Assembly (NCBI GenBank): GCA_026826555.1 | Contig: JAKSZT010038599.1 | Span: 1,999,634-2,063,633, forward strand | DNA length: 64,000 bases | Direction of reading: 5' to 3' | Source of the DNA: Tolypeutes matacus | Lineage: Eukaryota; Chordata; Mammalia; Cingulata; Chlamyphoridae | Shown here: one piece after another, positions 47,882 to 60,769 of the stretch | Position numbering within the stretch: position 1 is the stretch's first letter | Layout: the number at the start of each line of letters is the position of its first letter | Notes under the pieces: model-generated | The model's database searches: none | What the model was told of the DNA's origin: nothing | What the model saw: only the letters and a program-made list of their open reading frames with translations | Made by a program: the position numbers and the translations under genes

Positions 47882-50312
47882 CCTGTTTTAGTTTCCTTGG
47901 CTGCTCAAGCAAAGACGTGCAATTGCTTGGGTTAAATAAGGGGAATTTATTAGCTCATGGTTTTAAGGCTAAAAGAAAGTCCAAATCAAGGCATCATCAA
48001 GGTGACAATCTCTTCACAATCTCTGCTCTATGGCTTGGTGCCAGCAACCCTTTTTCCTTAGATTGTCACATGGCCAGGCACATGGCCAATCTCTTGGTCT
48101 ATCCCTTCTCTTTCAGGTTCCACTGATGTTTAGCTTCTTTCTTCCTGAGGATTTCTCTCTCTCTCTTTCTGAAATTCATTATGCTGATAAAGGGCTCCAG
48201 AAATAGAATTAAAACTCATCCTGTTTGAGTTGGGTCTCACCTTAACTGAAGTAACCTCATTAAAATGTTCTACTTACAACAGGTTCACATCCATAGGAAT
48301 GGATTAGGTTTAAGAACATGTTTTTTGGTTTTTGGGGGTACATACAGCTTCAAAATAACACACTCTATCCTATGGACCTCAAAAAGACATGTACTTTCTG
48401 TATGCAAAATACATTCATCCTATCACAATATCCTCCAAACCTAAAATCATTTCAGAAACAATGCTTAGGACAGAGTCTCATCCAAATTGGTTATCTGTGT
48501 TGTATGTCCTGGGGCACAATTCCCCTCTGTCTGTGGACCTGAGAAACTGAGAGAACAAGTTATCTGCTTCCAATATACAATGAAGGCACAGAGAGAAAAA
48601 ACATTCCCATTCAAGAAGGGAGAAATTGGAAGGAAAACTGTGTCATAGCTTCCAAACTTTTCTAAACCGAGCAGGGCAAACTCTATTCATTTTCTGGGTC
48701 TGAAAATCACCTATGGGATGATGTTTTGTCCTCCAGGTCTAATGAAGTGGCTGGTCTTACCACTTCCAAGTACTTGCACTGTGGCCATGCTTTTCCCAAA
48801 TCCTGGGGTAAAGGCTCCACCTTCTTAAAGTATTGGGATGGCAATCAGGGTCTCCATGAATGTTGGGGCACTGTCCTCACTTTCTTGAAACACTGGGGTA
48901 GTGGTCATACTCTCTGCAATTCCTCAGGCACAGGTCTCATTCTCTGTGCTTGCAGTGATATTTTCTTGAACAATGGGGTGAGAGGCCCACCCTTTCCAAC
49001 TGCTGGGGCAGACTCTTCCTTTCTTCACACATGGTGTGCCTGCTCTCTTGGGCCAAAGAGATGTCTCCAGTCCAGACCTCTGCTTCCATGCTTCTGCCCT
49101 TGAAGCCATGTGTCCTTCAATTATTCCTTCTCTGTCCCTTTTAATCCATGCTTGCTGTGGTTTTATTCATACAAACCTTGCAAGAAACTTGTTGATTATA
49201 TATGTAGTTCACAGGGGTCCAACCCATCAAACAGAATAACTTTCCATATATCCCTCTTGAATAACTATTTCAAATCCTGACTTCCATGGAAATTGCTTAC
49301 TGGATCCATTTTAAGTTAAAACCCTCACATGGAGCCCTATTCTGAATAAGCTCAGAATTTTCCATACCATCAATTTCCAGTTTCCTTGTGCTCAAGAGTT
49401 CAGTTCTCAGCTTCTCCCTTTTCTCTTCCATTTTACAATAAACTGAAAGAAGAAACAAGGCTGCACTATAAATTTGGCTGAAATCTCCTCAGCTAAATAA
49501 CCATGTTCATTGCTTTCAAGTTATGCCTTCCATCCGAATCAGAACTCAATATTGCCAAGTTCTCTGTCACTTTAAAAGAAGGATTGCCTTACCTCCGGTT
49601 TACAGTAAGGCATTTAGCATTTTCTTCTAAGGCTTCATCTGAAGTAACTTTAGCCTCCATATTTCTACCAACAGTGTCTTCCAAGCAATTTAAGCCCTTT
49701 CTATCAGGCACCTCACAATTCTTCCAACCTCTAACCACTACCACATTCCAAAGCTTTCAATATTTTTGGTATTTGCAATAGCATCATCCCACTCTCCTGA
49801 TAAAAAAATCTGTTTTTGTTTCTTGCGCTGCTCTTACAAATACCTTGTGATGGGTCAAATTAAATAATGGGAATGTTTTAGCTCTTGGTTTTGATGCTCA
49901 AAGACAGTCCAAATCAAGGCTCCATCAATGTGATACTTTCTTCCTTAAGACTGGCATTCTGGCACTGGTTGCTGGCAATCCTTGGTCATTAGCTTGTTAC
50001 ATGGCAAAGCACATGGCTGTGTCTTCTGGCCCCTCCTTTCTCTTCCAGGGTTTGGTTGAGCCTCAGCTTCTTGCTTCAGATGGGCTTTTGTCCCCATATA
50101 TTTATGGGCTTTTGTCCCCATATATTTGATTTTATTCTGCTTATAAAGGACTCTAGTAATAAGTTTAAGATCCATCCTGATTGAGGTGGGCCATACTTTA
50201 ACTAAAGAAATCTCATCAAAAATTCCTACTTACAATGATTTCACATCCACAGAAATGGATTAGGTTTAATAACATATTTTTCTAGAGTGCATACAACTTC
50301 AAACCACCATAT
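47882..50312 (-). mobile_element. complete MaLR element (LTR-internal-LTR), minus strand
   Basis: Two LTRs in the same orientation, about 47882-48360 and 49809-50312, enclose about 1.45 kb of internal sequence. The LTRs share 'agtccaaatcaagg', 'ttttagctcttggtttt'-type and 'catccacagaaatggattag'/'catccataggaatggattag' blocks. The internal part contains 'gttcagttctcagcttctcc', 'gccaagttctctgtcacttt', 'aaaagaaggattgccttacc' and 'tatttctaccaacagtgtct', which I associate with the internal region of MaLR (THE1/MST-type) elements. The internal region is non-coding in function; short frames (49503-49781, 48726-49103) lack known domains. Most LTRs here are solo, so the two-LTR form is unusual in this window. 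Confidence 0.8.
50080..50127. repeat. 24-bp perfect tandem duplication inside the MaLR LTR
   Basis: A 24-base unit beginning atgggcttttg and ending catatattt occurs twice with no gap (50080-50103, 50104-50127). The copy at 47.9-48.3 kb lacks it, so it arose after the two LTRs diverged. Confidence 0.9.
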
Positions 50313-53300
50313 CACCTTACTAAATATTGTGTTTGTTATCTCTTGCTCTGTTTTTGCAACATTTAATACCTAACAAAAGGCCTAAATTAGCTATGGTTTA
50401 GTATAATTTGCTTTAGTTTTTGAATTTATATATCATTTTGCAAATGTTGCTGTGTATTGTGAAAATTTTGATTTTTACCCACAATAAAAAAAAAAAAATG
50501 TATCATATTGTTGCACTCTTCCTTATTTTACTTTTCCTCAATAGTAAATTTCTAATATTTATCCATATTGTAGTGAACAGTTATGTTTCTTTCACTACTC
50601 TATAGACTGTGTTTTTATATTTATACTCATCTCTACTTTCTATTTTATCTTAATGATACATCTTTCCTTATTAACTCATTTAATACACTTATTAATTCTT
50701 CAGTTATCAGATATTATGTGATTGAGATGAACAACTCAGAAGAAAATCCAGTGACAACTCACAATATTAAAAAGATTATCCAGAATCCTTTACTATTATC
50801 TCTTATTTGTTTTCAATGAGCTTTTGCTCTAGTATATGACATTTTTCATGTGAATGAAAGTCTATAACTGAATATTCCATAGGTAGAGACATTATTTCTC
50901 AAGTAAATTATTTACTTTTTGAATGCATGGGACATATGCATTTAACTATTTTTATCATACTCTGTGTCTGGCATATTGCAACCCATATAACAATCACTTC
51001 ATAAATACTTCTTGAGTTAATTGCCTGACCTCTAACTGCATATATATATGGGGAGAAAATGTGGGATTCTTCTATACCAGCTAACTATGGATTGCATCTA
51101 TTATTTCCACTAGTTAAAGGGAAAGTGCCAGGAATATCAAGTTTCAAACTACTTCACATTCACTGATTATAAGAAAGCATTGGAAACAAACAAACAGGAA
51201 AATATCAATGCATTTAAAGAAAAATACAGATTAATCCAATTTATTCACCCTTTCTAAGAAGAATTTCATCAATTTTTATAATAAAAATTACAATGTTCAA
51301 CTATAAGCATATTCAGAGAATAAACCTGAGAAAAATACTTGGGATATATGAATACGCAGAAAAGTCTAAGAAATGAGGACAACTTAAAATTAACAGTAGT
51401 TACCATCTAAATATTACTGTTCTGATAGTCAGTCAGTTTACTTGCTAAAAATATAAAAATATTATGCAATATGTATAGTGGTAGCTGGAATTTGTGCCTC
51501 TTATTTGAAAGGAAGATAAAATATTTCATACTTACATTGTTACTATATTGAGTCAACAAATTCAAAAGCATGTAAGGTATAGTTATAATTGGGGGAAAAT
51601 GCCTACCATCTGCCCCAAAGAGAAGTCAAAGGATGGTGTATATGTCATAGCAGAAGCAGCAAATCCACTCAGTAAATAGAGGATGTGGTGGTAGGAAAAA
51701 CTAATAAACTATCTGAGAAAAATATTTCCGTTGAAACTTCAGAGAAATATTCTTTACTTTTATTTTTTAAGAGAGCATGTGTATTGAGAAAATTCATATT
51801 CAAGGCATGACAGCCTTGAACAAAGTGCAAAAATTATTTCCAATTAATTGAAAATTTCCTAGGAATAACTATAGGAAATTCAAGTTAGTGTTTTTACTAA
51901 AGGATTCATGAGTAGCACCAATTTCAAAACTTCCAGTGTATTATTTTCCCCACAAGGCTATCTACTTTTAATAAAAGAGAGCTACATTTACCTGGCAACT
52001 TAAATAAGATAATTTTATATGTTTGTGGAATAAATCAATAAAAGGTATATTTTTATAAAACAGATATGTACAGTAAATTAAAAATTAAAAAAAAAAACAA
52101 TAACAATGTTTAAACTCCTCAGCACACTTTTTTAGTTCCTTGGCTATCAACTACTTCCAAAATTAATGTACAATATTACTCAGAGTATGATCCAAGCAGT
52201 TGTGCAGTTGGCACCTTAGCTGTTGATATGTGATGCTACGCTGTTTAATTATCCTGAGATAAAGTCCTCTGCCCCTTAAAACTCCTTTATATCATGAGAG
52301 TATATGTAAGTGTGTGTGTTTGTGTACTTGTATGTTTTAACTTTTTAGTAAATCCAAAATAGACATCAGTTAGATTTGAAGATGTTACTTGAATCATAAG
52401 GGACGTTGGTTGCCTTGTCAAAAAAAATAATCTGATCACAAATAGTATGCCCATGTTTCAATTTAAACATTTACTTAACCAAACTATTCAATCACTCATT
52501 TGAATACTATTTACTGAATGTCTGATATGTGCCAGCAACTCTTCTAAGCACAGGGAACACAATAAATACACCACTAATAGGCCTTCTGTATTTTGATTCC
52601 CTCCAAGTTTTTTCCCTCATATTTATCTTAAAATATTTTCATTTTGGAGATAAATTAATTAAGTGCATATTATTATTTACTTCCTTTATCTTAGCTAAAA
52701 TATATGAATGAATAGAGTCTAGGTTTGTATTATTGTATTAATCTTATTTGAATTGATAAAAAAAATAAATAAAAAACATAGTTTGCACTTATTCAGCAGT
52801 GCTTTATCTTTACCATGAGTGCTAAGTACATAAAATGTGTGACCTTTTAGTAAAATGACTCATTCTTTTTCATATTTAAAGATTTCTGATAAAATATGCA
52901 ATTTCATTATATTAAATTTTGCTTAGCAAACTGAAGTTCTAGGATCAAAATCTTTTAGAAAGCAATGTTACCTTAAAGACAGGAGTAAAGTGATTATTGA
53001 ATGACATTGTATTATCTATTTGCTTTGAGAAAACTCCAGTTTCTGAGAAGAAAATACTGAGTGTAGCAAATAAGAAGGACTACTGAATCACTGACAACAG
53101 AAAATAAAATTACACAAATGGTATTATATAGAGTGTCAATCCCAAGGAGCTATAGTCCTCAGGGTTATACAGAAAGGACATCTAGTTGAAATATTAGAAC
53201 ATAGACTTTTTCTGAAAGAAGACATAAGAAAGGCTAAGTCTGATCTTACATTTAAAATCAAGTTAGCCACAGGGTAGGATTTTGTTTTTATGGCTTATTT

Positions 53301-53440
53301 TTATAAATTTTGGCAGAGATTACTTAATTTGTACATTTAGAGATTAAGTTATTTACCTTCCAATAAACAGAAGAGATATCCCCTGCTTAAAAGCAAATAT
53401 TCATAGGAAATGAACCCATATTAGTAGTTGAAATTTTATT
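50313..53440. other. unique AT-rich DNA with weak L2-like traces
   Basis: L2-like 3' end at about 50955-51020 ('tctgtgtctggcatattgca', 'cataaatacttcttgag') and a MIR/L2-like stretch at about 52500-52565 ('tgtgccagcaactcttctaa'). No coding frame with supporting signals. Confidence 0.35.
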
Positions 53441-53449
53441 TAATTTTGG

Positions 53450-54190
53450 GCAGGTTTTTTTACATTTTTGTAAGGAACATGGATTTCTGAAATGGGCAAG
53501 AGCTTACCATGGAAAAGAGTTTATTCAGTTCCAGGAAGACTTGTGGTCAAAGAGCACAAGGAAGACAGGTCCTATAAAGAGATGGAACTCAAGGACAGGC
53601 TTGCCTATAGCAGAGCAAGACAAGCAGGAAAAAAGAAATCTATTGCTAAAATTTAACAATATTGGAAAGGCTGGGTTAAGGTAGAATGGAATTACAGAAT
53701 TCTTGATAGCCTAGATACAAAAGAAGTTCAAAACACTGCTGCAGACTCTTTTCTAAGGACTTGCACTGGATATTCATAAGAAAGAGGAGCAAAGCAGAGA
53801 CCAAAGGAAGTCCCCCTTGTTAGAGGAGGAATAGAGAAGGGGGTTCAGTCACTGTGGTGAGATGGTCACAAAGCTCCACTGAACTGCTTGGACTCTTCTC
53901 TGTTAAGAAACAAGAGTATTTGACCACTGGATCGGGGTAATAATCCCTACTGAATTTAGGACATGGATAAAGACCTACTGCTGCTGTGATAGGACAGAAC
54001 TGAAAACACGCTCTGATAGTGGAGTGAGAGAAAATTGTACTGAGTCATTATCCTATAACAGTATTATTAAAGGACTCCTACTGCTTGATAGGGGCAAGAA
54101 ATTCTCCCTCAGAAGAACTGCCACAGGTATCAGATACAGTTTGCCTTTATTGGAGAGAAGAGGCAGAAATACATATATTTTTAAAATCTT
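53450..54190 (+). mobile_element. possible ancient interspersed repeat, unassigned
   Basis: Purine-rich block with 'gatagtggagtgagagaaaa', 'attattaaaggactcctact', 'aagaaattctccctcagaag'. I have the impression of a repeated mammalian consensus but cannot name it. No open frame. Confidence 0.3.
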
Positions 54191-54379
54191 ATGCTAAGGC
54201 ATAATACAACATGTCAGTATAAGACTTAGTATCTATCAAGATAACAAAGTCACTTCTACCTACCACCTCCAACCTAACAAGTACTAAGTGACAAGCAATA
54301 GCAGTCTTACCACTGGCAGAAAGAATGAGCTGAGAGAGAAACAGAGAGAGATGACCTCTGGGTTGAGCATGAACGTTGA

Positions 54380-54860
54380 CGATGAGTCCTGTATTACTCT
54401 TACTTCCAAACCAGACAAAATTATGCAAAGGAAAGAAACCTACAGACTAATAACCTTCATGAGCATAGATGAAAAAAAAATCCTCATTGACATTTAGCAA
54501 ATTAAACCTATCAGTTTATTAAATGGACAAAGCACATTACCTAATGGGTTTTTTCCCTGGGCTTGCAAAGTTGGTTCACCACACCAAAATCAATTATTTA
54601 ATTCACTAAATAAACATATTGAAGAAGAAAATACACCCCATCATTTCAATGAACAAATAAAAATTGTTCAACAAAATACATCTAATTATAATTTAAAATA
54701 TCTCATAAAACTGAGACAGAGCATCCAAGAAAAAACTTTAACTAACGTTGTTGAATTCTTTGGCCTTAAATTTGGGAAATACAATGCAAGAATAACCTTT
54801 CTCATTGCTCCTATGCAACATGATAGTCCTTTATCATATCATAATACTATCAATTCTCCA
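54380..54860 (+). mobile_element. old L1 ORF2 RT-region fragment
   Basis: 'aaagaaacctacagactaat' then 'cttcatgagcatagatgaaa' corresponds to ORF2 upstream of motif A; 'aaaatcaattatttaattca' and 'tgaagaagaaaatacacccc' follow in the expected order. Stops throughout. Confidence 0.65.
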
Positions 54861-54869
54861 TTCTATAAA

Positions 54870-55605
54870 CTGAGATTCTATTTAGTTCCTTTCCTTTTTT
54901 AATTCTCCATTGTGATTGTATTTGAATACCATAATTTTATTTTTACCTATAATTTTTCCTTTATTCACACTTTTATTTTCTCTCTGTGACCACAATACAC
55001 ATTTCCTCACAAGAATTTATCTAAATATGATTTGAGCTTAAATCTTCTCAAGAAAACTCCTGTGGACCATTGTTCTAGGTCTCTTTCTCACGGAGGCAAG
55101 GATTGGTGGTTTCATGGCACAGTATTTATTAGGGCTTACAGTGGAAGTAAAACTTGTTGAATGCAGGAGGAAGAAGCAGTACTGGTAAGGAGATGTCAAA
55201 ATATGATGCTACTTTGGCTCACCCCACAAGGAGCTCTGGAGCTAAAGTTGTCAGTTAGAGTTATCCTGCATTGGCCCAATACTTCTCAGTCCTTATGCTC
55301 TCTATATTACTACATTTATGTAAAATTCTGACAAATTAAAACAATTGAGGAATAAAATATATCTGTGTTTGCCAGGTGGTTTGAGTAGGACCTGGGAAGG
55401 AGATTGTTTACTAAGGGGCACAAAAAACCTTTTGATGATGATGGGACTCTTCTATATCTTGATAGTGGTGATAGTCATAGGAATGTATATGTCTGTAAAA
55501 ATTCATCAAATTGTGCATATAAATAGTATATGTTTCATGGTATCTAAATTATTACTAAAAATTGTTAAGGTTAAAATTAATAGACAAAGGTAACATGTAA
55601 GTGAT
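54870..55605. other. unique AT-rich DNA
   Basis: No feature is supported. The 82-codon frame at 55345-55593 has a hydrophobic stretch (LFYILIVVIVIGMYM) but lies in L1-like 3' UTR-type sequence ('ttgatagtggtgatagtcat') and is probably chance. Confidence 0.35.
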
Positions 55606-55609
55606 CATT

Positions 55610-56205
55610 TAGGCATAGTGTATTGCTTCAGCGGGTGGAGACCCACATAATGAGTGGGAAAGTGTTGGACTCCCATCCTAGGGAGGCCTGCTATGTTCTC
55701 AAACAGAGGATAGGGACTCACTTGAGAGCATCAGCGGTGCCTAATAGGGGAGGAAGTGTTTCAAGCCCTCAATAAAGTGACAAACCTCAGCAAGTAACTA
55801 TGAATCTTGTCCTTCAAGGAGTGAAGCCTGGTGGTCCCCATGGGCCCAAACGGGAGGAGGAGGGAGGAATAAAATAGATGGAACAGGGAGAATTTTGGGG
55901 GTGATGGAAGTGTTCTGCATGATCTTGCAAAGATGGATACAGGCCACGTTAAATTTTATCAGATTTTATAGAGGTATATATTCCAAAATGTAAACCATAA
56001 TGTGAACCATTGACAATGGCTAGTAGCTATGTTTCAATTGGTGCATCAATTGTAACAAACGTACCATCCACCTTATAAAAGGTTATTGAAGGGGGAAAGG
56101 GGAAAAGAGAGAGGATGTTGGGTATATAGGAATACCCTGTATCCTATATGTGACTCTACTGTGACCTAAACTTTGAAGAGAAAATGAAGGAAAAAAAAAG
56201 TAAGA
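55610..56205 (+). mobile_element. family B retroposon, internally shorter variant
   Basis: 5' part 'gtggagacccacataatgag' and 'ggactcccatcctagggagg' parallels 56.63-56.67 kb; 3' part 'gcaaagatggatacaggcc', 'ccattgacaatggctagtag', 'caattgtaacaaacgtacca', ending in an A-rich tail near 56190. The central region of the long copy is missing, so this is a deletion variant or a related subfamily. Confidence 0.75.
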
Positions 56206-56469
56206 CACTGGGGAAATAAATGGAAGAAAATGTCACTCTACATACAGTACAACAGTTTTACAGTGATGAAAGGCAATATGTAAAAAAAAAAAGGTTTTTT
56301 TTCCTTCAAATATTTTTTCATTATTTTTTAATATTCCAATTTTTAAAAATATTATTTTATTTTTACTTTTTATTAATTCTTTCTGTATTTTACTTCTTAT
56401 GTATACAACTACTATTACTATTTAATTTTCTTATTAATTGTATGTGGCTATTTAATTGACTTCATTTTT

Positions 56470-58077
56470 GAAGAAGTTTTGGATCACAGAAGGGTTACAA
56501 CTGTGATGGGGAGGATCACTGATATGTGGTGCCAGTGAGGCGGGATACATAGGAGGAAGTTCACCTGGGTATATATATAAGGCATATAAATGTGTTCAAA
56601 TGTTCATGGGGCATTGTCATGGTGGGTGGAGATAACCAAAAAATATCAAATTCCCATCCAGGGGAGCACTGCCACATTCTCTAATGGAACAACAAGAATG
56701 CCGCAAGTACAGGGACAATGACCTATGAAGGAGGATGATCCATGAGCTTATTATGCTTATGAGCCTTTGTTCTAGAAATTGAAACTTAGCCTAATGGCGT
56801 AGGGTGCCTAAGAGTTACCTGCAGGGAGCCTCCTTGTTGCTCAAATGTGGCCTCTCTCTAAGCTGAACTCAGCATATAAAAGCAATAACTTCCTCCCAGC
56901 GTAGGACATGACTCCCGGGGATAAGCCTCTCCAGCACCGAGGGATTGCTACCAAGTACCAACAAGCAATGCATCTGGAAAAAAACACAAACAAAAAAGAC
57001 ACCTTGACCAAAAGGGGGAAAAGCTAAAGACAAACGAGTTTGTATGGCTAAGAGACTTCAAAGTGAGTCTGGAGGCCATCCCAGATGTAGCGATTATGCA
57101 CATCTCAACAAATCCCACTGACAGCCAAAGTAGATAGGACCCCAAATAGTGAAGCTCCTCAGGGATATGAAGACATCCATACACTACAGTCAGGGCTGAC
57201 AGCTCAGGAATTTGGCCTTTTACCAGTGGGCCCTAATCTGATAGTTATGCTCCCCACTGTGACTGAGTTAGACTCAGCAGTGGTTTCCCTATGCATGACT
57301 CTTCTGTCCTTCTATTTGAACCTATAATTAGTACTAGAGTTGGTAGGTGTACATCCAAGAGACTTAAATCTTTGGGCTGTCGATGTGCCAGCTGAAGACT
57401 GAATCTCAATGGAGTTGCAACACCTAATCTCCAGTTCAATAGATTCACCCAGGACAACTAACAGGGAGGAGACGATGGACAAACAACATACCAAGGAGCC
57501 AAGAGTGCCTACAGCTTCAAGTAAGAGAATCCCATCTATCGGTTGTATGGAATGGAAGCCCTCCTCAATTAAAGGTGGAGTAGACATCACCATCTCAGAG
57601 TCCTCAGTATTGGGAAACAAACTATGGACTAAAATTAGCTTACTAGTATTCTACTATAGACTTATTGGGATTTTAGCAATGGAAGAAATACAATTGTTGT
57701 GGAGACAATGGCCCATGGGTATGCTCGGGTTAGGGAGAGGGAAAAACAGGTGTAATGGGGGGAATTTTCAGGACTTGGGAACCATCTGAATTACATTACA
57801 ATGGCAGATACAGGCCATTATATATCCGGCCATAACCTACAGAGAGTGTGTAATGGAGGAGAGTGCAAACTACAATGTAAACTATAATCCATGCTTAGTG
57901 GCAAGGCTTCAAAATGTGTTTTTCAATTGCAATCAATGTACCACATTGATGAAAGATGTTGCTAATGTGGGAAAATATGGGAGGTGTGGGGAATGGAGCA
58001 TATAGGAATCCCCTATATAGTCTCTGTAACATTTATGTAATCAAAGTATCTTTTAAAAAATAAAAAATGTGGAAAAA
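56470..58077 (+). mobile_element. family B retroposon, longest copy (about 1.6 kb), non-coding
   Basis: Starts near 'gatcacagaagggttacaac' and ends 'tcttttaaaaaataaaaaa' at 58077. Landmarks: 'gtggtgccagtgaggcggga', 'ggacatgactcccggggata' (56905), 'accaacaagcaatgcatctg' (56958), 'aacctataattagtactaga' (57320), 'tcacccaggacaactaacag' (57446), 'ggcagatacaggccattata' (57802), 'ataggaatcccctatatag' (58002). Open frames up to 126 codons exist on both strands but are not conserved in the 21.6 kb copy. The last 250 bp resemble an L1 3' UTR end, suggesting mobilisation by L1 machinery. I do not know a name for this family. Confidence 0.8.
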
Positions 58078-58437
58078 CAATTAATAGACTAAACACCTCG
58101 CATGTTTAATGAAGCTCAAAAGAAGAAAGTGCATGTATATGTCATTGAGAATCATTAAATATATTGAATATATGTGGAGTATATATTTTTAACACAGCAT
58201 GAATGAATATTAATTTTCTTTCAAATAGATTGCTAAAAATATATGTATGTGATTCTGTGTATACGTGTGTGTGTGTGTATCACTGACTAAATTTTACAGA
58301 CTATCAAAAATGCAAGAAAAAATTAAATAAATACACTAGTAACCATGGTGATAATAAAAACTGCTCTCAAAGAAATACTATTCCTAACGATTTTACTGAT
58401 GATTTAAATTTAAAGCACTATCTCCTATTGCCTTCCT

Positions 58438-58600
58438 TGTCATACTTTAATGTGCATCCATATCACCTGGGCATCTTGTGAAATGTACATTATGAAGCAG
58501 TATATCTTGGTGAGATAGAAGATTCTGCATTTTAATGAGCTCCCAGGTAATTTCAATGTTACTGGTGCTTGAAGTACCATTAAAGTAGCAAAGTCTTGTG
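58438..58600 (+). mobile_element. MER5A-like hAT-Charlie nonautonomous DNA transposon
   Basis: 'tactttaatgtgcatccata' with 'tcacctgggcatcttgtgaa', 'gcattttaatgagctcccag' and 'gtaatttcaatgttactggt' follow the MER5A consensus. Terminal inverted repeats are eroded. Confidence 0.75.
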
Positions 58601-58989
58601 ATAATTAAATTGTTTCACATGCAGAGAGTGATTGTTTTCTTCATTAATTTTAAAGCTGTCATTTTATCTTGAGACCAAAATCTGAGAAAATTAGCTTAAT
58701 TAGTAAATTGCCGAAAAGTACACAGACATACACCCATATATGTGTGCTTTTTTCTTAAACATCAGAAATATTCATAGAAGTTAACAGTAAAAATATAGGA
58801 TCTACCTAAAGAAAATGCTAACATTTATGGTGGAATATTAAAAAAGGATATGTAAAATATGGAACTATTTTTACCTTATTCATGGATGAAAAACTCAATA
58901 TAGTCAAGCGTTCTCTTTTCTCCTCCAATTTACACATTTTATTCAAATCTAAAAAAATACCATGAATTTTCTTGTAATTTGACAAAATT

Positions 58990-59465
58990 GTCTGTTAGGG
59001 ATAGAATCAAGTCCTTCATAAAAGGCATGCTCAGGTTCCAACCCTGGTCCTGTGTGTATGAACCCGATGGTAAATAGAACCATTAAAGATATTAGTTAAC
59101 GTGTACACAAATTGAATAATGGTGGACCTTAAGCCAATATGGCTGAAACCCATATAAACAAAGGAAATTGGACACAGAGAGAAAGTTGTGAGGAACAGCC
59201 AGAAGTTGGAAATCAGTGGGACCCAGAAGAGAAAGGAGAACACACAGCCTTGTGCATTGCCATGTGACAGAAAAGTCAAGGGACAAGGATCCAACAGCCA
59301 GCCCCACAATGCCATAGTCTTTAGAGAGAAAGTCTCACCTTGCTGATGCCTCAGTTTTGTACTTGTCCTAACCTCAAAACCATCAGCCAATAAATTCACA
59401 TTGTTTAGGTCAATCCATTCATATGGTACTTGTTTTAGCAGCTGGGAAATTAAAACAGTTTCCAA
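58990..59465 (+). mobile_element. MaLR-type solo LTR, plus strand
   Basis: 'tgttagggatagaatcaagt', 'ttccaaccctggtcctgtgt', 'ccttaagccaatatggctga', 'acatggc'-poor middle, 'ccaataaattcacattgttt'. This is the forward form of the elements at 2.6 and 25.7 kb. The 144-codon minus-strand frame (59465-59031), the longest in the window, lies wholly inside this LTR and is an antisense frame without a known domain. Confidence 0.75.
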
Positions 59466-60279
59466 ATGTCATTTGGAAATATATAGCATGAAAATTTCAA
59501 TTAAAAATTTTGAGGAATCCTGTAGAGCTTCAGCTATGAAGTCTATATTTTAAATAGTGTAGAAATGGCAAAAAAAAAATGGAAAGACAAATCAATGTAC
59601 TCAGAAGAATATCCAGAAACAGAACTAATAAAGGAATCAAATAATGTTTATTTGAAAATCCTTAACCTGGCAATATCAATATATATAGTACATAATTTAT
59701 GATGTAGCAACAGGAGTTAAAGTGTTTGTGCTTTAGTAAACAGACTATATTTCAGATGTTATATTCATTCATCTTATTTTCAGGCAGATTGTTTATGATA
59801 TAAGAACAGCCATTATTTTAATTCTTCTCAGGCCACATTACTTGCATACCAAAACTTATCTCCAATAGAAGAAAATGTATTATGCATATATGTATATTTA
59901 TCTACTTGATGTCTATTATTCAGTTCAGTTTATTAATTCAACTTCAAAATTAGAGTCTTCCAAATTGGGGTTTTGTTTTACACAGACTTTGGGTTTTGTT
60001 TAATCCTTCTTAATCATTCAAACTCCCTGTTTATATATGTTCAGTAACCCTATCTAAATATGTCTATGTCTCTAGAAAAATATAATGATTTATACCAAAG
60101 ACATCTTCTATGTCTACCTGATAATTTGTTGATATTTTCACTGTTTTCATTCCATAAATTATCTGATTTTTAATGTTTGAAACATAAAGTGAATATTTAA
60201 TATTAGGTTACTGGTTTACTTTTTAATCAGAAAGAAGATGAATCAAGCTACCTTTCTTGTTTCTTAAGAGCAGCTGGGA

Positions 60280-60765
60280 TAGTTATCTGTTAACTATTAT
60301 ATGTTATGTTACTTATTATCTATCCCTTAAATAGATCACACCCAAACCTAGTAGCTTTAAAAAAAGTGCTTTATTATCTCTCAAAATTCCGGTGGATCAT
60401 TTATGTTGATGTATCTGGCACAGGGTCTATTGTTAGAATCCAGGTACATATTGACCCAGAAAAGCAGCCATATGAGGGCTTAACTGGGTTAGAGGGTCTG
60501 CTTCCAAGAAGACTCACGCATATGCCTGATAAGTTATTATTAGCTGTTGGCAGAAGGCACAGTTCCTTGCCATGTTAAGTTTTTCCATAAGTCTGCTAAA
60601 GTGTGTTTATGATGTGGCATTTAGTTTACCCCACAACTAGCAAAGTAAGAGAGAGAAATGCAGGTGCGATAATAAGCATCCTTTATAACCTTGCTTGGAA
60701 GACAAAATCCCTAATTTCTACATTATCCTATGTGATATGATGTGAGCCCTGTTCACTTTGTGGAA
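60280..60765 (+). mobile_element. ancient LTR/MER-type repeat, unassigned
   Basis: 'gatcacacccaaacctagta', 'gctttattatctctcaaaat', 'gagggcttaactgggttaga' and 'ggggaatccacaaggccatg' follow an old mammalian consensus that begins with 'ctgtgtaacaaaccacccc'. Strongly diverged. Confidence 0.45.
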
Positions 60766-60769
60766 GGGG

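Noticed and set aside
57312..57789. 102- and 126-codon frames in the family B element considered as a transposon protein
   Set aside because: They overlap on opposite strands and are not preserved in the copy at 21.6-22.75 kb.
59031..59465. Longest open frame in the window, 144 codons on the minus strand
   Set aside because: It lies entirely inside a plus-strand MaLR LTR, is antisense to it and shows no known domain.
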